From NCBI RefSeq assembly GCF_964275005.1, contig NC_092702.1, positions 1,341,501 to 1,405,500 on the forward strand: 64,000 nt of DNA, given 5' to 3'. The DNA is from Diadema setosum (taxonomy: Eukaryota; Echinodermata; Echinoidea; Diadematoida; Diadematidae). Below the pieces are notes generated by a model. The model searched no databases and was not told where the DNA came from. It saw only the letters and a program-made list of their open reading frames with translations. How positions within the stretch are numbered: the first letter of the stretch is position 1; each line of letters opens with the position of its first letter. Positions 24,101 through 36,100 of this stretch are shown here, one piece after another. The position numbers and the translations under genes are program-made.

Positions 24101-26215
24101 ATATAAAGAAAATAAAAAGAGAATTTCACAAAACTTCACTTTTTGAACAAAGCGCACATTTCTTTGACTTGTTACTGACATACGTTAAGGGTAATGTTAT
24201 TCCCCCTGCCTTCTGAAAGAGAGAAGTCAAGTGTTCTTTTGTGATGCGAGAAAAGTGAAAATATGTTGAATTTTCTTTATTCTTTCTCTATATCAATGTA
24301 CTCAGGTGACATCACAAGGTATAGTAGTCTTCTCATCCAGCCTTGAGTGAGGAGAAACTTCAAAAATTCATCACTTTTGAACGGGTTGTCTGATTCTCCT
24401 CAAACTCTCACTGATGTGTTCTACTAATATAACTATACACAGCCCTGTCGCTGTCCACAAGTGTAAGTCGCGACAGGGCTGTACTGTGTGGACATTACGT
24501 AATCTTATAATTCCGGGGTGCCGAGTCTATTCTGAATTTACTGCACCATATTTGTTACTAAGACTACGTAAGATGAAAAATTTATCTATTTAGCTACCGT
24601 TTTCAGCTATTGATATTGGCATACATATTTCACAACTTACCAAAAATGACACCTTTTTTTAATTCTGTGCACCGCAGATATTGTAGAAATCACAGAAATG
24701 ACTTGAAATGTCCACACAGCACTGGGCAAAGGGGGCTCTGTCAACCACGCGGACGTACAAGCTCTAGCAGCGCAATTTGCATCGTTCAAAGCTGGGAAAG
24801 ATTTATTTTGAATCGCCAAGCGATGATCACAGCATTCAGGGTTAAGATTGGACTTTTTGCTCAGTGTATGTTGCATGAGAGCTCACTAGGGACTGAAACA
24901 CAATGCTCATAGTCCAAGCATCTCAATTCATGTGAGTGATTCATAAAATTTGTGATAAGAATGTAGAAATTTTCAACAGTTTTGTTGTTGTGTGGTTGTG
25001 TTCGAGGGGTTTAGTAGATATGTGTAGGCCCTATGTGTATGGCGTCTGGTCGGGCTACTACTAATATTGCTCCATGTAATAAACCCGCATGTCTATGAAG
25101 GCGAACTTGTCCTTTAATAAGGATCTATCTGAAATGCATCAGTTGATTTTGTTCTTTCTTTTCCTTAAAGTTGAAGTGCTTATTAATTACTAATCGTGAC
25201 TCATGTGATGGAAGTGAATGCCAGAGACAGTACACTTCTACTCCACTAGCTCATGATCATATCCAACCAATAAATTAGTCTACAGATTTATCTTGCTATG
25301 TAGTAAACACATGTTATTAGTAGACTAGATCTACTCGGTTACTATCCTTACCGTATAAATACTACAGCTAAAAAAATCTACACGTGTACTTAATTTTCTA
25401 GTAATTGCGACCACGTAGAATGCAAATTGCACAATGGAGGCCCTGGGGTTACCACACGTAGCTCTACTGGTACTACTTCTACTAGGGCCTAGAACTGGTA
25501 AGACTAGACCCTACACATTACTCATTAGACACCAACCCTGGCGCAGGGCGCTGTGTAACTCGACATGGTATGAGTTGGGGTCACTGGTGCGGTTAATTAG
25601 ACACTAATGAATGTTAGTCAGATGTTTGTCCAGATCTAGATAACCTACACCAAAATAAACACACACACACACAAAAAAAAAACAACAACAACAATATCAA
25701 GTAGGCCTAGAAGTCTGTTAGGCCAACAAAACAAAACTGGGGAAGTAGCCGTAGGTCCCTAGGCCTTACTGCGACCAGCCCCATACGCATTGCGTATATG
25801 GAGCTGCTGGTCGCAGTTACCGTAGCCTAGCGTAGGCCTAAATTTTATCATGTTGTAAATGATAAGAAGCCACTATGTCTATAGTTAGTAATGACTGACT
25901 AAGAGAATCGAGAAGAACAACCACTGAACTGAATACATTCATTCGGAATTGAATGCGATTTATTACCCAGCTAACGTTAGGCCCCACTCTATACCAGTAT
26001 TGTGTGAACAGCGACCGTCAAGTCGCGGTTAGGCTACAGTAGGACCTACATCAACACTTTTTTTTTGACAGAACATCTATCAAGTTAGGTACTCAATCGA
26101 AACTTCTAATTTTGGCGTTACATTTCCAGAAAAGTGATTTGATCATATAACAACCTAACAACACGTCAGACTTTCGTTTTACTTACCTAGTATTAGCATT
26201 AGACGAAGAACTCAT
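21123..26215 (-). CDS. Small coiled-coil protein, 110 aa, unidentified
   Basis: Four coding exons on the minus strand fit in phase: 26187-26215 (ATG), 23067-23101, 21986-22114 and 21123-21262 (TGA stop). The product starts MSSSSNANTSGR, has a predicted helical segment with heptad-like spacing (YQKEMESLERLSSQLDSVKQ, about residues 46-65), continues through QLLQVDLATQF and ends in a Cys-bearing tail (LSCEKCEATLTDS). There is no signal peptide or membrane segment. I do not recognise the family; a small subunit of a cytoskeletal, kinetochore or lysosome-positioning complex is possible but only a guess. A 47 nt exon-like segment at 21391-21437 is skipped because it breaks the frame. All junctions have GT/AG sites, but the 35 nt exon rests only on phase fit. 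The gene converges on PERK. Confidence 0.6.
23917..25117 (+). mobile_element. TTAAAGGACAAG foldback element, interrupted
   Basis: Left end TTAAAGGACAAGTTCACC at 23917, right end GCGAACTTGTCCTTTAA ending 25117. The arms are long inverted repeats. The right arm is split at CTACTAATAT by a 627 bp insert (24431-25057). It lies in the first intron of the small minus-strand gene. Confidence 0.85.
24431..25057. mobile_element. 627 bp insertion with 10 bp target duplication and terminal hairpin
   Basis: CTACTAATAT is present at 24421-24430 and again at 25058-25067, as expected for a target-site duplication. Near the left end is a perfect 12 bp hairpin, ACAGCCCTGTCG ... CGACAGGGCTGT (about 24439-24482). 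The two ends are not inverted repeats of each other. A 100-codon open frame at 24610-24912 resembles nothing I know. The class of element is not determined. Confidence 0.65.
25118..26186 (-). other. 5' part of intron 1 of the small coiled-coil gene
   Basis: Low-complexity CTA-rich DNA with several TAGGCCTA motifs and a strong hairpin at 25768-25817. A plus-strand frame at 25434-25497 (ATG, hydrophobic run, GT donor) looks like a signal-peptide exon but has no partner exon. Confidence 0.5.
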
Positions 26216-26336
26216 AGCAACTTGTGAGAATCACACGTCAACTACATGAGACTTGCTGCTGAAGTGGCTCAATGTAGAGAATTAGAACCTCCATATACGT
26301 CATACATGTACATCTCTCTAGAACGTTGCGAATTGC

Positions 26337-26909
26337 TTAAAGGACAAGTTCACCTTCATTAACATAAGGATTGAGAGAATGCAGCAATATTAATTAGTAG
26401 AACACATCAGTGAAAGTTTGAGGAGAATTGGACAATCGATGCAAAAGTTATGAATTTTTTAAATTTCTGTGTTGGAACCGCTGGATGAGGAGACTACTAA
26501 GGCTTGTGATGTCATATGAGTACAACAGTATTTAAAGAAAATGTATAGAAAATTCAACATATTTTCATTTTTTCGCTTATCAAAAGAACACCTGACTTGC
26601 CTCTCACCTAAAGGCAATGGGAATAATATTACCCATAACATATGTCAGTAACGAGTCACGGGAATGTGTATTTTTTTCAAAAGATGAAATTTTGTGAAAT
26701 TCTCTTTATATTTTCATTATATTGTTGTTCGCATGTGACATCATACACTGCAGTAGTCTTCTCATCCAGCGGTGACTGCACAAAAACTTCAAAAATTCAT
26801 AACTTTTGAACGGATTGTCCGATTTTCCTCAAACTTTCAATGATGTGTTCTACTAATATTGCTACATTCTCTCAATCCTTATGTTAATGAAGGTGAACTT
26901 GTCCTTTAA
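26337..26909. mobile_element. TTAAAGGACAAG foldback element, complete copy
   Basis: 573 bp, bounded by TTAAAGGACAAGTTCACC and GGTGAACTTGTCCTTTAA. The arms remain complementary for most of the length: AATATTAGTAGAACACATC-type sequence on the left pairs with GATGTGTTCTACTAATATT on the right, so a hairpin of about 250 bp arms is possible. There is no protein frame. It lies just upstream of the small minus-strand gene start (26215). This copy defines the family in this window. Confidence 0.85.
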
Positions 26910-27429
26910 GTGCGTCTCGATGATCCGTGATCGGTTGATGAGAATGAACCGAGTGCGCACGCGGTCGCAGGGTCCCCCCCCCCCCCACACACACACACAG
27001 ACAGAAGCATGATGGCCAAAACAAAAATCACTGAGCGAGAGAGCGTGCATCCCTCACCTGAAAAGCTAGAATTTAACAACTCGTGATATTATAGTAAGTT
27101 ATGATTTAAAGAATGTCTAAAGGAAATTGAATTGTATTTTCATTCTTCTAATAGGCAGCATCATTACCTCTTTCAGAATGTAAGGGAAAGTATAGATACC
27201 CTGATAATGTCATGTCACAACAAGTCGAAGGAAAAAATGAACTTCATATGAATTAAACTTTTTTAATTCTCGTTATATTTTCTTTGGGCCTATATCGTTC
27301 TTCATATAACTTAGGAGGCGAGGTTCCACGTGGTGGAGAATAATGCAATAGATTATCAGTAAGGGGTATATTGGCAATAAGCACCAATAATATCAGAACA
27401 AAGTAAACATTCCTTTTTATTGTTTTGGA

Positions 27430-27453
27430 ATATATATATATAATATATATATA

Positions 27454-27528
<75 letters not shown>

Positions 27529-27638
27529 TGCGAAAGATAGTTCCCTTCCCAAACGTTCGCGGTGCCTGATGGGTAGCATAGCGACAGAAATTAGACTGGC
27601 TTGAGGCGGACGTCCTCAAGTCTAATTTCTTTCACTAT

Positions 27639-27678
<40 letters not shown>

Positions 27679-27700
27679 TATATATATAATATATCGATAT
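27430..27700. repeat. Two (TA)n tracts flanking a hairpin
   Basis: TA tracts at about 27430-27524 and 27641-27700 enclose 116 bp. Inside, 27586-27630 is an inverted repeat (AGAAATTAGACT...CTTGAGG against CCTCAAG TCTAATTTCT with a 4-base offset). The enclosed piece begins TAGTGCGAAAGA and ends TCTTTCACTATA, weakly inverted, so it may be a small MITE inserted into TA repeats. Confidence 0.7.
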
Positions 27701-30700
27701 AGGGGTGTGTGTATGTGTGTGTGTGTGTGTGAAATACTGATAGCTTGATGTTCGAACCGAGGTTATATCCATCAATGCATGCATGAAGTAAAAATTCAGC
27801 GGGTCAAACCACAAAAAACACATGTACCACAACTATAGTGACGCAATAATGATAAAGTAGAGCCTATACTTATCATCTTACAGAAGGCATCATAGAATAG
27901 TCTCAAAGACAATTTCTATTCTTTTGAGTCGGGGGTGGGTGACACAGCACATGATCATCTGGCGGTAGAGCTAAGTCTTTAAAAAAATCCAACAACAACA
28001 ACAACAACAAAACAAGTTGCTATTGTTTGAGTCGGGGTGGGATAGGAGGTGGTTAGTCGTATCAAAGATCCGTGTATAGGATCTTTGGTCGTACGGTGTA
28101 GGCCCTATGATATGTCATGATCAATGAAACGTATCACGCAAATTATAGATATCATAATGATTTTGCCATTTTAAAGCAGCACTTACTATAAATCGTGCGC
28201 TTAAAGGGTATAAATTGCTGACCAGTTAAAAGTTGGTTTGAATATATTATATAGAAGGAGTAAAAATTTACAAGCACCGCGGTGAAAACTTGATCCAAAC
28301 CCGAAGTTGGATGAAATTAAATGGAAGCTATCTTGAGTCATAAAGTTTTTACTTATTTTTTTTTTCATGGAACAGTTATTGAATAAACATAATTATGTGG
28401 AAATGAGTGAACTAATAATGCCACCGCTTCAAAATTTCCATTGCGCATGCAGGCCTATTTATAAAAACTGACGAAAATTCGATTTTCCCTCTGTACAAAC
28501 CATAATGTTATGCCTGGTTGAATAACTTCATAATAAGTATCTGTCAGAAAATCCATTATGACTTGAGATTTGGCATATTTACGTTAAAACTAAAACACAA
28601 GAAAGAAAAACAAATCAAGATTTTATTTGAAAACTATGGAACTTTTGAGGTATAACGTAGTACCCCGTATTGCTTTTTACAAGTTTGTATGCATGTTTTT
28701 ACTCATTGTGTGCTTGAACTTTTTGGAAACTGATATCGGATGCTGAAATATCCAATGTGGTTTTCCCCGTTACTAATATAGCGATTTGCTATTTATTATT
28801 CTTCTTTGGCAAGAAAGAGAGAGAGAGAGAGACCCACCCACCCACACACAGAACACAAAAAAGATGTGCACAAACATGCATGGAAGTGCTTGAATGAACA
28901 TGAGCAAATATAGGCCTACTCCCTTTTTACTGATGCATGCAGGTGTTGTCTTAATTTACTACATTGCCAAATTAATGACGTACGCGTTCGTCTTCACTCT
29001 AATAGGGCCTACCCTTCGTCTCTGGTGAGGGCCAGGCCTATTATAGCTAAGTCGTGAAATTTTGAGTTTATGAATCAATGGCCCGCGCCAGGCTAGGGGT
29101 ATTTTGTTAGTCACATTAATATCACAGAAACGCGGCTCTTTATGAACGCAATTTTTATTGCTTCTCGCGGGCTATTTTAGCGCGGACCAGGCTGGCAAAA
29201 AACGCATTAATTATAGAAAGGGGTATGAATTTTTGAAAGAGGGCCCCGATGGCAGACCAGTGCGTTTAGCTAGTACATTATCCCTGGTTTTCCACTTTTA
29301 TGTGTGTTTTGGTGTTCATTTACAATAATAATGAAAGGTGTCGAGACCCCTCATTTATTATTATATTATAGCGGTCCTGTATAGTGTCTTCAGAAATGAC
29401 TGTATGTCGTTTAGAAAGCTTCCCCAATTTGTCACGTTTATACCAAGGAGGTTTAAGAGATGGAGTTCCAACTGGCTGTAATTATTCAAACAGTTGTCAG
29501 TATTTTCTTCTGATGTACAAAAAGAAAAAAAAAATTCCACATGTGCACTTGTGCCTTTGATCAAGTTGATCGCCGGGTTTGATGCCGCCGTCTTGCTGAG
29601 CAATCTGAAGATTCAATTTGAGCGTCAACATAATGTTGGCTATATTTTGCTTGTTCATCATTAAATGAAATGAAATCTCTCTTAATGATAAAGCATATAA
29701 AACAAAAGTCGATACCCGTCCAGAAATATGTAGCTACAAAGGTGAAAATCAGAGCTGTATCATGTGAAAGTGTTAAAAACTGTACCCTCCTGGAAAGCCG
29801 GTTTTATCACTTTTCCGCTTAATTCAAATAACAAATAAAACTGAAATGGTATAATCTTATAATTCTTTACTAATAAATATATCAGATTAACGTCCGGGCA
29901 TGGCCAGTCGAGTGATTTTCCATCTTTATTTTATCATTTTTTTGCGCAATTTCTATTCGCGCATCCCCCACCATTATGATATATTAACTATCTTTTAAAA
30001 GTAATTACCACCACAAAGACATCTTCCTTAGAAAGTGGCTGGTAATTATGCAATATTGTCAATTATTGTATTCCTATCTGCGCAGCAGATCCACTTTGGC
30101 ACATGCTTCAAATATTTTCAAGTGGCGGCATCAAACATAGGTTCAAAAGAAATAAGAGTTGTGACTCTCTTCTCTTGAACCTCCTTGTTTATACATACTG
30201 ACCACGGCAAATGCAAATGTAAAGATTTTAGTCATTTCACATATCCATTTTTTAAAAACCAAACTTTAAAACACCTATTTACAATCTCGATCATTTAGTT
30301 TTACCAGCTGTTTTGAGGAAGTGGAAATAATCTAATGCAAGCTGTGATATTTTGGAAGTCCGCTTGTGTTTTTACCCATTAAGCCATTCGATCTTTTGTC
30401 CGTTTAGATAATTACTTTCTTGATTATTATTATGCGTCGCTAAAAACGAAGCATGTTCCTGAAGTATGATTGGCTAGTAATATAGGCCTCTATGCAGCCT
30501 CTATGTACATCTGTGTTGTGATTTTGTAGGTTGATGTTGCATGTTATAATGTTCGTATGCTATAATGTTCAAGTAGATGCCACTGACTAGTTTATTATAT
30601 TAAATCATGATTGTATGCACACAGGGTCCCAGTGAGAACAATAGGCCTACTTGCCCACTGAGGGGGCTAACCTGTTGAAATAAAACTGAATAACAAAATG

Positions 30701-31213
30701 AAGGAATGAATGAATGAATTGATAAATAAACAGCTAGTTGTTTGCTCGTGTGCTATTTTATTGCAAATGTATTTCTTCGACAGGTTCGTACATGTTTTTG
30801 CATGTTCTGTTTGTTCTTTATGAAATTGCATTGTTTGTACCATGATTCACCAAAACGAATTTATGAAATAACCAAACAAGCAGAAACAAGCACAAGAAGT
30901 TATCTATAGCCAACAACGTTTGCTTTATTACGAAAGACGCCCCCTCCCTCTATTCATACTCAAAACTTTCCACGGTCACTGTAGACATCTGGGGGTGTTG
31001 TGGAGCAATATACTTATATAGAGTTGTATTAACATTATTGTCATTAATTATTTTTTTTTGTCAGTTCTTACAGGATTTGCATGAGCAAACCATCTTTTCT
31101 TTATGTCATGGTTTAATGTGTTTGAAGAATTCAGAAAATCTGACATTGCCATTTTGGGGATTTCCATGCGGTTTGTTCCTTTTAATAGAACTGTGTTATC
31201 ACTATTTTGTGTC

Positions 31214-31214
31214 C

Positions 31215-31245
<31 letters not shown>

Positions 31246-31267
31246 GGGAGAGAGAGGGAGAGAGAGA
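31214..31267 (+). repeat. (GA)n microsatellite
   Basis: Uninterrupted and G-interrupted GA repeat. It makes Arg/Glu-rich and Ser/Leu-rich artefact frames on the two strands. Confidence 0.95.
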
Positions 31268-31719
31268 TCCCACGCATAACAACAACAAAGAATGATGTGC
31301 AAAATCTCCTGATATTCTTCCGTGATTGGTTGTTATTATGACGCATAAAACTGGTGAAACTTTGCTATAAAAAGAAGGCCCTACCATACCGGCCCGGTAT
31401 ACTTGAATTTATAGGGCATTTCAAAGTTTGTGTTTTGTTGTCGACTGTTCGCTTGGCACGTTTACTCAGAGAGCTTGGGGAAGTTAAGCTTATACCACGG
31501 ATCTGTCAACTACTCGGAACAGGTAAAAATCCGATATGATAGTAAGCAAGAAATGTGGATCTTTGTATCACACATGATATCGGGCCTACTTTCTGATTCT
31601 ATGATGACGATTTCGCCTTCAAGTTTCAATTGACGGTTGGCAGATAGGGATACAGTGGTGAATGGCCGTCACTGTATGATTATTCATGTGTTTAATTGAA
31701 TGGCCACATTCAGTTCATT

Positions 31720-32065
31720 TTTCCGATGGTTTGTTATTCCGAATTAGGCACATGAATCCGGAAATAAAATAAGAAAGGCTCGTTAATCCGAAAAAAAAGT
31801 TTCCTTTTCGGAAGGTTCGTTAAAAACAAAAACGAAATGAAATTCATCATTTATAAGGATTGGTTAGTATACCACCTCCCCCCCCCCTTTTTTTTTTTCA
31901 TTTCAGGGTTAATGCATCTCGGAAGGACAAACCTTGTTTCATTTTCAGATTAAGAGACCTTCGGAATAACAAACCTCATTTCATTTTCGGACTGAAGAAC
32001 CTCGGACTAACGAACCTTCGGAGCAACGTCACAAAAGTAATGTTGGGAATAACGAACATCTCCCT
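31720..32065. repeat. Degenerate TTCGGAATAACGAACCT-type repeat
   Basis: Several imperfect copies of a unit like CGGACTAACGAACCTTCGGA on both sides of a C/T-rich tract at 31876-31901, in mixed orientation. This explains the 94-codon open frame at 31860-32144, which should not be taken as a gene. Confidence 0.6.
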
Positions 32066-32379
32066 ATATTATCATGAATTGCCAAATAATATTTCTGGTA
32101 TTGAAAGCGAACCTTTATATCAATTTGTCGTTGCATTTTTGTGAAGAAGAAAGTTCTTCATTGGAAGTCTGAAAATTTCATCAATAATTTTTCCTAAAAC
32201 CGTTCCCACCAACCTGAAGAACCTCTGACTTCCTGCCGTCCCCCCCCCCCCAAATATCCTGTCTCAGATTATGACGACATAATGAATGGGACAATTCTGT
32301 TCTTCGTCCATCAGCCAGTGATTAATCCGCTCTTAGCTGCTTCGGCCATAGCTGACTGTGCCCGAAACGCATATTACAA

Positions 32380-32580
32380 GGTATTCAGATCATCGCGTTC
32401 TTCGAATCCCGCCCAGTACTTACGTCCTTGGACAAGATGTTTTTACCCACCATGTCCCTCTCGGCCCAGGTGTAAAAAAGGGTACCTGGCAATTCTATAG
32501 GGTAATAATGATGGCAGGGCCCTCTGATAGAGCAGTGGCAACACTGAAGAGGCTTCCCTGGATGTAGAAGACCTTATATT
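32380..32580 (+). mobile_element. tRNA-derived SINE remnant, second family
   Basis: A B-box-like TTCGAATCCCGCCC at 32401-32414 is followed by a central domain with CTTGGACAAGATGTTTTTAC, then CACCATGTCCCTCTC and CCCAGGTGTAAAAAAGGGT. This head-plus-domain layout is typical of tRNA-derived SINEs of marine animals (established knowledge). The family is not named here. The A box is poorly preserved. Confidence 0.55.
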
Positions 32581-33127
32581 AGAATAATTGATATATTTTT
32601 TTTTTCATCATTCAACGAAATAATGTTTTTTTTTTTTGTGTGTGTACTTAATATTAGTCGAGTGAATTTTGATGCAGTTTCGATGGCAGATTAGTTTTCA
32701 TCAGTTGAGAATAAAAAGGGCTTTTGAACACTATAAGGGGTTTAGTGGCAACTTAACACCCTGACATCATTCTCACCTGACGTTTTTCATGTTGATTTGG
32801 TTCAACGAACTCTCAACATCCTATGTCGGGTTTCCTGGCGGACCAGTTATTACGGGCAAACATTTTGTTAGATACGGGGTTTCTGCTCTCTGCGTAATGG
32901 CAACGATGGGAATGGGGCGTCTATGAGCGTATCTTGGCATCTGTGGTTGACATTGGCCAAATTCTTTTGCCAAAATGATATTTACCATCACCGAGAAAAA
33001 AAAAAAGATATTTAAATTAATACGGCGGAAAATACGTTGTTTATTCTTTCGGTGATCTTATCTTGACCTGAAAGAACTACAATTTCTGATCGATTATTTC
33101 CGATTATATGCAGAAAAGAAAGCAGTG

Positions 33128-33139
33128 ATGAAGTGGTAG
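33128..33139 (+). promoter_or_regulatory. Three-codon uORF before the SAMD9-like start
   Basis: ATG AAG TGG TAG, in the same exon as and in frame with the main ATG at 33170, 42 bases upstream. Short uORFs commonly lower translation of the main frame; the effect here is inference. Confidence 0.5.
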
Positions 33140-33169
33140 AGCCAGAAGCAGGAAAGGAGGAAGAGGAAG

Positions 33170-36100
33170 ATGGAATCAGGCAATCACTCATGTTCTGCCG
33201 ATGCCGGCGCCAGTGGATCTGAGGCGCCGAGGGAGATGGCGCCAATTGCCACACCTACGCAGGAGACGAAAGGTTAGCAATTAGGCTCCGACCTTGAACA
33301 TCTCTGTCCCTTATACTCCGTTCTCGTGATGTGTCCCCAGAGATGTGTCTAACCAATACTTTAATAAGAAAATACGATACTGACTTCATAATATTTTCTT
33401 CAAAAGAGCAATGACTTTTGAATTCTTATCATGGCAAACATAGAAAAGTTATTTGACGTTTATTTTCAGCTCCTGCGCAAATACGGAGCTTTAGATTTTC
33501 GCGACGCAGACGTTCAGGGTGAACAAACCCTAACAAGAGGCCAGGGGGTCTCGCGCTCACCTGAGTATCACAAGTTCACCTTCCACGCAGTCATTAATCT
33601 ATAAATTACGCATAGCAATATACATACAGTAGCTTATCGTTTACAATTTGAGAAAGGAAGATTTGAAAAGATTCCTTAATATTGGTGTTTTGTCTGTCCT
33701 TAATGTTCATTGCCTATTGCATCATTAAATTTTGACAATCAGATATAGAATTAAACCGGGTCTGACAACCATACAATTTGGCTACGATGACTTCAAATGT
33801 TGTATTACATGTGAAGGGCTCATCACTTTCATCAGAGACGGATTCTTTTTTTTTTTCATTTAATTGGCTAGGTTTATCATACTGTTTGCATGCCTTTCCT
33901 TTCTGTGATCCATATTCTGCATGCATCTACTAGATAACTGGTGAAGCAAAGCGACTCAAAACTTACAGAATTGTTATCAGCTACCTTGAATCGTATCATT
34001 AACGACATCTTGATGCATCATCAGATCAACTTTGTTTTGCACGTGGTATCAGCAAGGACTTAAATGCATTATGCAGTATTCTTAATGCTCAGTAGCAGTC
34101 AAGACTGATGATAAATTATGATTGTGAAGCGCGACAAATACTATCTTTGGTAAAGGTGTTTCTACAAATTGCGCATTGAGTTTTATTGATTCCCATTCGT
34201 TACAGAAGGAGACGACAACACGAAACTTTCTTGCCCCTTTGATGGTGAAGATAGGCATGGTGACGGAATCAAGAAAAATCATATGGCACTCGGAAATGAA
34301 CAATGCAATTCTCCTTCTTCGAGCTCAGACTCGTTCACAGCAGCAAAGAAACTAAGGTATCTCCTGACAGGAAGTGAAACTGGTATCCTTGATCTTTCAT
34401 ATCACCCTATTCTGGTTGTGAACAAGCCGGAGAGTAGTGAGGAAGAAGGTTCGGAACCCAGCCAACCGCTAGAGTTTGTTTCAATGGCGAATTGGATCGC
34501 CGTTTTTGATTGCGATCCTAACTCTCAACAGAATGGCGTCTCCTCATATGTTAAGGAACATAGGCCAATAAACACAGAGCAACTAGACACCTTCCCCAAA
34601 ACAATCAAAGGGAAAGTATTATCCGCTCCTGATGATGTCGGCCTCATCTCGTCTTGGATATTTGTCAACCGGCAGGAGGATTTGAAGGAATCTGATCGTC
34701 AACATGCTAGTGCTGAATGGACCCAACTGCACAATAGGAATATCGACAAGGCAATTACCAACCTTATACCGAACAATATGCCCAAGAAGAGAGTAGTGTT
34801 TTTGTTTCTGCTTCTCTCAGCTGATCATCTGTTCACCATGGCACAACTGTTCGGGAAATTGTTCTCATTCGCCAGGCAAGGCCAGTTGGCAGTCATCGTT
34901 AAAAATAGGGAACTGTATGAGGCATTTGCAACTGAGGTAGGGAGAATAAGATCAGAAGCAGTAGAGGAACTGGGCCAGCGAGCGATTGTAGGAATAGATC
35001 TGACCGATATTGACTGCTTTATGCAGCAAATGATAAGTGAAACAGATAAGACAGACAACGCCATTAGGCTCCCATCGAAAGGGCAATCATGTCATGTGCC
35101 AGGCAAAGTCAGGATGAGTTGGCAGGATTTGGACATCTTATCTTTGGATGAATGTAAGTGCAATACAATAAAGCCTGACAGCAAGGAATTCAATGAATTT
35201 GTAGAGAAGAAGAAACTTGAATTCTACCAGGGGTGCTCAGCTGATTGGTGGCCGTTTTATCTGACAGAATACCACAAGAAAGACCTAGTCCTGCGTCGAA
35301 AGTGCGCTGAGGAATTGAAGGAAACGGTCACTGGCATTCTGAATGCCTCGTCTGATGGTGGTACAGGTGATGGCGTTGATACAGTTGTCACCATTGACAT
35401 ATTCCATCATCGGGGGTCAGGTGGAAGTACATGTGCGAGACAAGTACTGTGGGACTTCCATCAAAAGTTGCGATGTGTCAGTGTTCGAAGAGTCGTTCCT
35501 GACACAATGGCAGCAATTCTTGCAGTCAGGCGTTACGGCTACTCGGATGACGAAAAAGAAGCAAACATACCACCTATTCTCGTTCTCATAGACAAATCAA
35601 GTGACGGAACCATCAAATACCTGACATCAGAAGCAAAAAAGATGACGAAAGGTCTTGGGCAAATGGTATGCATATTTCTTTGCTGCAGGAAAACCGATGC
35701 AAGCATGCCATGTGGCGAGGTTGGGGGCAAGAATTTGTCAATTTGTGTTGAACACAAATTGACGGAAGCAGAATCTCAGTGGTTTGTTAGCAAGTCTGAG
35801 CAGTTACAGAAGAAATACCACGAGACACCGGAACAGGTGATAGGTTTTGTGGTCATGAAGGAAGCAGGTAACCCTCACTGCGTCGAGAAAATTGTGCGAA
35901 ACATCCTCCGAGATACAAGCTTTCGTGAGAAAACGCTGCTGAAGTATATAGCTGTCATTGAGAAATTCGTTCATAATTTCTGCATGCCTGTGTCTTGTTG
36001 CGATGATCTGATGGATGACCACACTGACGTGAACCTCTCAGAAAACCAGTCAAAGTATACGGGTTTTCATCCATGGGAATGTCGCCTGTCTAAGGCGGCA

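Larger units (their letters stand above)
26216..33169 (+). other. Intergenic region upstream of the SAMD9-like gene
   Basis: No convincing coding exon is visible on either strand. Contents: the foldback element at 26337, TA tracts around 27430-27700 with a hairpin between them, a GA repeat at 31214, a degenerate TTCGGAATAACGAACCT-type repeat at 31720-32065, and a SINE remnant near 32380. An untranslated first exon of the SAMD9-like gene may lie here, because an acceptor at 33112-33113 precedes the first coding exon. Confidence 0.5.

Noticed and set aside
27253-27832. Ile/Tyr-rich open frames on the minus strand
   Set aside because: They are translations of the TA and GT microsatellites and have no splice or start context.
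31860-32144. 94-codon frame with repeated peptide
   Set aside because: Produced by the TTCGGAATAACGAACCT-type repeat.
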